Below, one piece after another: positions 5,542 through 7,894 of a DNA stretch of 7,894 bases. A program made the position numbers and the translations under genes. How positions within the stretch are numbered: position 1 is the stretch's first letter; every line of letters begins with the position of its first letter. The DNA is from DAOTUL01 sp034437435. GTDB lineage: Bacteria > Chloroflexota > Anaerolineae > Aggregatilineales > Phototrophicaceae. The notes under the pieces are model-generated. The model did not search any database, was not told the origin of the DNA, and was given only the letters and a program-made list of their open reading frames with translations. Location of the stretch: assembly GCA_964417785.1 (NCBI GenBank), contig CAYQJO010000199.1:1-7894 (forward strand), given 5' to 3'.

Positions 5542-7389
5542 ATGACCGAAAATCCTCTAGCATCCCTGGCTCTGATTGTCGTGTTGGGTGTTATCGCACA
5601 ATGGACGGCATGGCGGTTTAAGCTGCCGTCGATTTTGCTGCTGCTGCTGTTCGGCATCACTGTCGGACCCATCACCGGAATCATCAACACGGACGAACTA
5701 CTGGGCGACCTGTTGTTTCCGTTTGTGTCCTTATCGGTGTCGATCATCTTGTTCGAGGGTGGTCTGAGTTTGCGCTGGCAGGATGTCCGCCATACACGGG
5801 CGGTTGTTCGCAATCTGATCACGATCGGTGTTCTCATCACCTGGATTATCAGCGCAGCGGCTGCGTATTTTATCCTGGACTTCGACGTCGCCATCTCGCT
5901 GCTGATGGGTGCCACCATCGTTGTGACCGGTCCTACCGTGATTATCCCGCTGTTGAAACAGATTCGCCCGGTTCCGCGAGTTAGTTCGATTCTGCGATGG
6001 GAAGGCATCATCATTGATCCAGTGGGCGCAGTGCTGGCTGTGCTGGTCTTCGAGCAAATCCTGGTGGGCGAGATCGTACCCGGCATCAGTGCGGCGATTA
6101 TCAGCCTGATCAAAACGCTGCTCATCGGCGGCGTAATTGGTATCGGCAGCGGCAGATTGTTGATTATCCTGTTTGGCCGCTACTGGGTACCCGATACCCT
6201 GCAAAACCCGATGACGCTGGCGGTGGTCACCGGTGCCTTTGCGCTCTCCAACACCCTTCAGACCGAGTCAGGACTGCTGACGGTGACGGTGATGGGCATC
6301 GTCATGGCGAACCAGAATCGCGTTGATTTGCGCCATATCCGGGAGTTCAAAGAGACGCTTCAGGTCTTGTTAATCTCCGTCCTGTTTATCATCCTGGCCG
6401 GACGTATCCAGCCGGAAGAGCTGAAAGCTCTGGGATTTGCACCGCTCCTGTTTGTGGCCGTTATCATTTTTATCGAGCGTCCACTGGCGGTGTGGATTTC
6501 CGCCGTCGGCTCGCCGCTGACCTGGCGCGAAAAGCTGTTTATTGCATGGATGGCCCCGCGCGGGATTGTGGCAGCTTCGGTCGCGTCTATTTTTTCGCTC
6601 GAATTGGCCGAACATGGTTACACCGGAGCCGAGAAACTGGTACCGGTCACCTTCTCGGTCATCATCCTGACGGTCGCCATCTACGGTCTGACGGCAGGTT
6701 TTGTCGCCCGTCATCTGGGACTGACCCAGGAGAACCCACAAGGTTTACTGATCGTCGGCGCGCACGCCTGGGCGCGTAAAATCGCTCTGGTGATTCAGGC
6801 GGCTGGTTACCGTGTTTTGCTGGTTGATACCAATCCCACCAATGTCCGCCGTGCCACAACTGCCGGGTTGGAAGCGGTGGAGGCGGATACCATCTCACTT
6901 GTTGAGACCGACAACGTCGATTTCAGCGGCATCGGTCGGCTGCTGGCAATGACACCCAACGACGCGGTGAACGCCCTCACCAACCTGCATTTTCAAGACA
7001 TATTTGATGAGGTCTACCAGCTTCCCCATCGGGAAAACAACGGTTACGGACAATCTACGGGGCTGTCAGATCAGGTTGGCGGAAATTACCTGTTCGGCAC
7101 AGAGGTCACATTCGACAATTTGTTGATTCGTTTCAACCAGGGTGCAGAGGTCAAGGCCATTCGCCTAACGGAGGCATCGCGTTTCCAGGGCAATGACGCA
7201 ATCGTGCCGATGTTTGTCATCACCGGCAGCGGCGAGCTTGATATCTGGACAGCAAACAACCCGCCTGAACTGCAAGACGGCCAGACTGTCATCGCCATGA
7301 TCGCGCCCGATGCGCTGGCAGCATTCACGGATCAGCAGATTATTCCGGTTGAACGTCTACGACCGGTGGTCGAAGCAGCTTCATCATAA
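5542..7389 (+). CDS. CPA1-family cation/proton antiporter with RCK (TrkA-like) C-terminal domains
   Basis: This is a predicted Na+ or K+/H+ exchanger of the inner membrane. The 615-residue product has about 12 hydrophobic segments (residues 5-390) and a cytoplasmic regulatory tail. Antiporter-core landmarks are 'FVSLSVSIILFEGGLSL' (61-77), Thr-Gly-Pro at 129-131 in 'VVTGPTV', 'EGIIIDPVGA' (154-163) with Asp159 as the likely ion-binding acid, and 'WMAPRGIVAAS' (336-346) with Arg340. The tail has a TrkA-N/RCK-like Rossmann segment (401-495; 'LLIVGAHAWA' in place of the GxGxxG loop, Asp429 ending the second strand) and an RCK_C-like region (520-605). The ATG at 5542 has GGAG five bases upstream. 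The frame is open farther upstream, but that stretch lacks antiporter features. No terminator separates it from the channel gene, so co-transcription is likely. Na+ versus K+ specificity cannot be read. Its last six bases overlap the convergent gene. Confidence 0.92.
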   Translation: MTENPLASLALIVVLGVIAQWTAWRFKLPSILLLLLFGITVGPITGIINTDELLGDLLFPFVSLSVSIILFEGGLSLRWQDVRHTRAVVRNLITIGVLITWIISAAAAYFILDFDVAISLLMGATIVVTGPTVIIPLLKQIRPVPRVSSILRWEGIIIDPVGAVLAVLVFEQILVGEIVPGISAAIISLIKTLLIGGVIGIGSGRLLIILFGRYWVPDTLQNPMTLAVVTGAFALSNTLQTESGLLTVTVMGIVMANQNRVDLRHIREFKETLQVLLISVLFIILAGRIQPEELKALGFAPLLFVAVIIFIERPLAVWISAVGSPLTWREKLFIAWMAPRGIVAASVASIFSLELAEHGYTGAEKLVPVTFSVIILTVAIYGLTAGFVARHLGLTQENPQGLLIVGAHAWARKIALVIQAAGYRVLLVDTNPTNVRRATTAGLEAVEADTISLVETDNVDFSGIGRLLAMTPNDAVNALTNLHFQDIFDEVYQLPHRENNGYGQSTGLSDQVGGNYLFGTEVTFDNLLIRFNQGAEVKAIRLTEASRFQGNDAIVPMFVITGSGELDIWTANNPPELQDGQTVIAMIAPDALAAFTDQQIIPVERLRPVVEAASS

Positions 7390-7894
7390 ACCGGGTGGTG
7401 TTGATCCCAGAACACGCTCCGGCACCCATCCTCCACCCCGGTCACCGATGAACCACCAGCGCTCGCCCGTTTGCGGCACAATATACCATTCCCTCTCGAC
7501 ATCGGGCGCAACGGGAGCTACACCCAGTGTCACCGTATCACCCGGTTGATACTGGGTGGCACGATTGGGAGCAGGTTCACGTCCGGCGACACCACTGGGG
7601 CCGGTCTCATCCTGGATATACAGGACTGTGCCTTCGGTCCATCCCGCCGTAACCCCATCTTCCGGAGTCCGTTCGGCGGTGGCGGTCGCAGTCAAATCGT
7701 CCAGTAATTTCAGTGCCGTTGCCAGCGCATCCTGAGCGGCCACTGCTGTCTGATTCTCGGTTGGGACAGGTGTTCGAGAGGGCCGGGGGGTGCGCGTCAC
7801 CGTTGGTGTATCCGTCGCAGTGGGCGTCGCCGTGTAGCGCTCCGCCGTCGCCGTCAAATCCGCGATCAACTGCGTCGCACTGGCGACCGCCTGC
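7384..7894 (-). CDS. extracytoplasmic protein with Thr/Pro-rich linker and SH3-like C-terminus (5'-truncated)
   Basis: The frame stays open to the right edge of the window, so the N-terminus is missing; about 169 codons are visible. The first part contains two related segments, 'ADLTATAER' and 'DDLTATATAER', separated by a low-complexity Thr/Pro/Arg stretch. Such linkers are usual in exported or wall-exposed Chloroflexota proteins. The last roughly 85 residues look like a divergent bacterial SH3 (SH3b) domain: 'GTVLYIQDE', then 'YQPGDTVTLG', and 'WWFIGDRGGGWVPERVL' near the end. No catalytic motif is visible; another domain, a signal peptide or a membrane anchor may lie beyond the edge. A TTG at 7869 could be read as a start but lies in the middle of the repeated Ala/Thr region, so it is not used. 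Its TGA stop overlaps the antiporter end by six bases in convergent orientation. Confidence 0.7.
   Translation of the reverse strand, partial: QAVASATQLIADLTATAERYTATPTATDTPTVTRTPRPSRTPVPTENQTAVAAQDALATALKLLDDLTATATAERTPEDGVTAGWTEGTVLYIQDETGPSGVAGREPAPNRATQYQPGDTVTLGVAPVAPDVEREWYIVPQTGERWWFIGDRGGGWVPERVLGSTPPGL

Noticed and set aside
5313..6125. Long minus-strand open frame of 270 codons opposite the channel and antiporter genes
   Set aside because: It spans two well-supported plus-strand genes and the spacer between them, shows low-complexity composition and no recognisable domain; it is a shadow of codon bias.

Overview
The window reads as a piece of an environmental bacterial genome, most likely a member of the Chloroflexota (Anaerolineae-like). 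The assignment is an inference from style. There is a secreted CAP-domain protein carrying fibronectin-III-like repeats ending in a 'GPWSP' motif, an extracytoplasmic protein with a Thr/Pro-rich linker and an SH3-like tail, and a DUF4258-type small protein. A run of exactly 100 N shows that this is a draft scaffold, probably a metagenome bin. No RNA gene, insertion sequence, phage gene or CRISPR array was seen.

Layout, left to right: bioY (biotin uptake S-component, +, 106-660) follows a promoter region dense in repeats and is closed by a clear intrinsic terminator. A small DUF4258-like gene (+, 825-1166) has its own leader. It converges on tag (3-methyladenine DNA glycosylase I, -, 1163-1717), and their stop codons share a TTAA. 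Four bases upstream of tag on the same strand ends a secreted CAP/SCP protein with three FN3-like repeats (-, 1722-3361); the scaffold gap lies inside this gene. A 112-bp divergent intergenic region separates it from a 672-residue membrane protein (+, 3474-5492), followed after 49 bp by a CPA1-type cation/proton antiporter with C-terminal RCK-like domains (+, 5542-7389). A convergent, 5'-truncated SH3-like secreted-protein gene (-, 7384-7894) runs off the right edge.

The most interesting object is the 672-residue protein. Its N-terminal half is a membrane-anchored double-Cache sensor. Its C-terminal half has the hallmarks of a pentameric ligand-gated ion channel (Pro-loop YPFD, the conserved Trp, the Arg-Arg/M1 Pro junction, and four M1-M4 helices). 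The predicted topology puts both extracytoplasmic domains outside the membrane. With the antiporter directly downstream, the pair could form a chemically gated ion-flux and ion-recovery module; this is an inference from position and family only.

Two further points are worth attention. An octamer, GGGCAATT, occurs three times at two-helical-turn spacing in front of bioY, and the last copy forms a perfect 9-bp dyad that abuts the start codon. The N-gap is flanked by an identical 55-bp sequence, and collapsing it restores one continuous 494-residue frame, so the gap looks like an assembler k-mer artefact at a tandem repeat.
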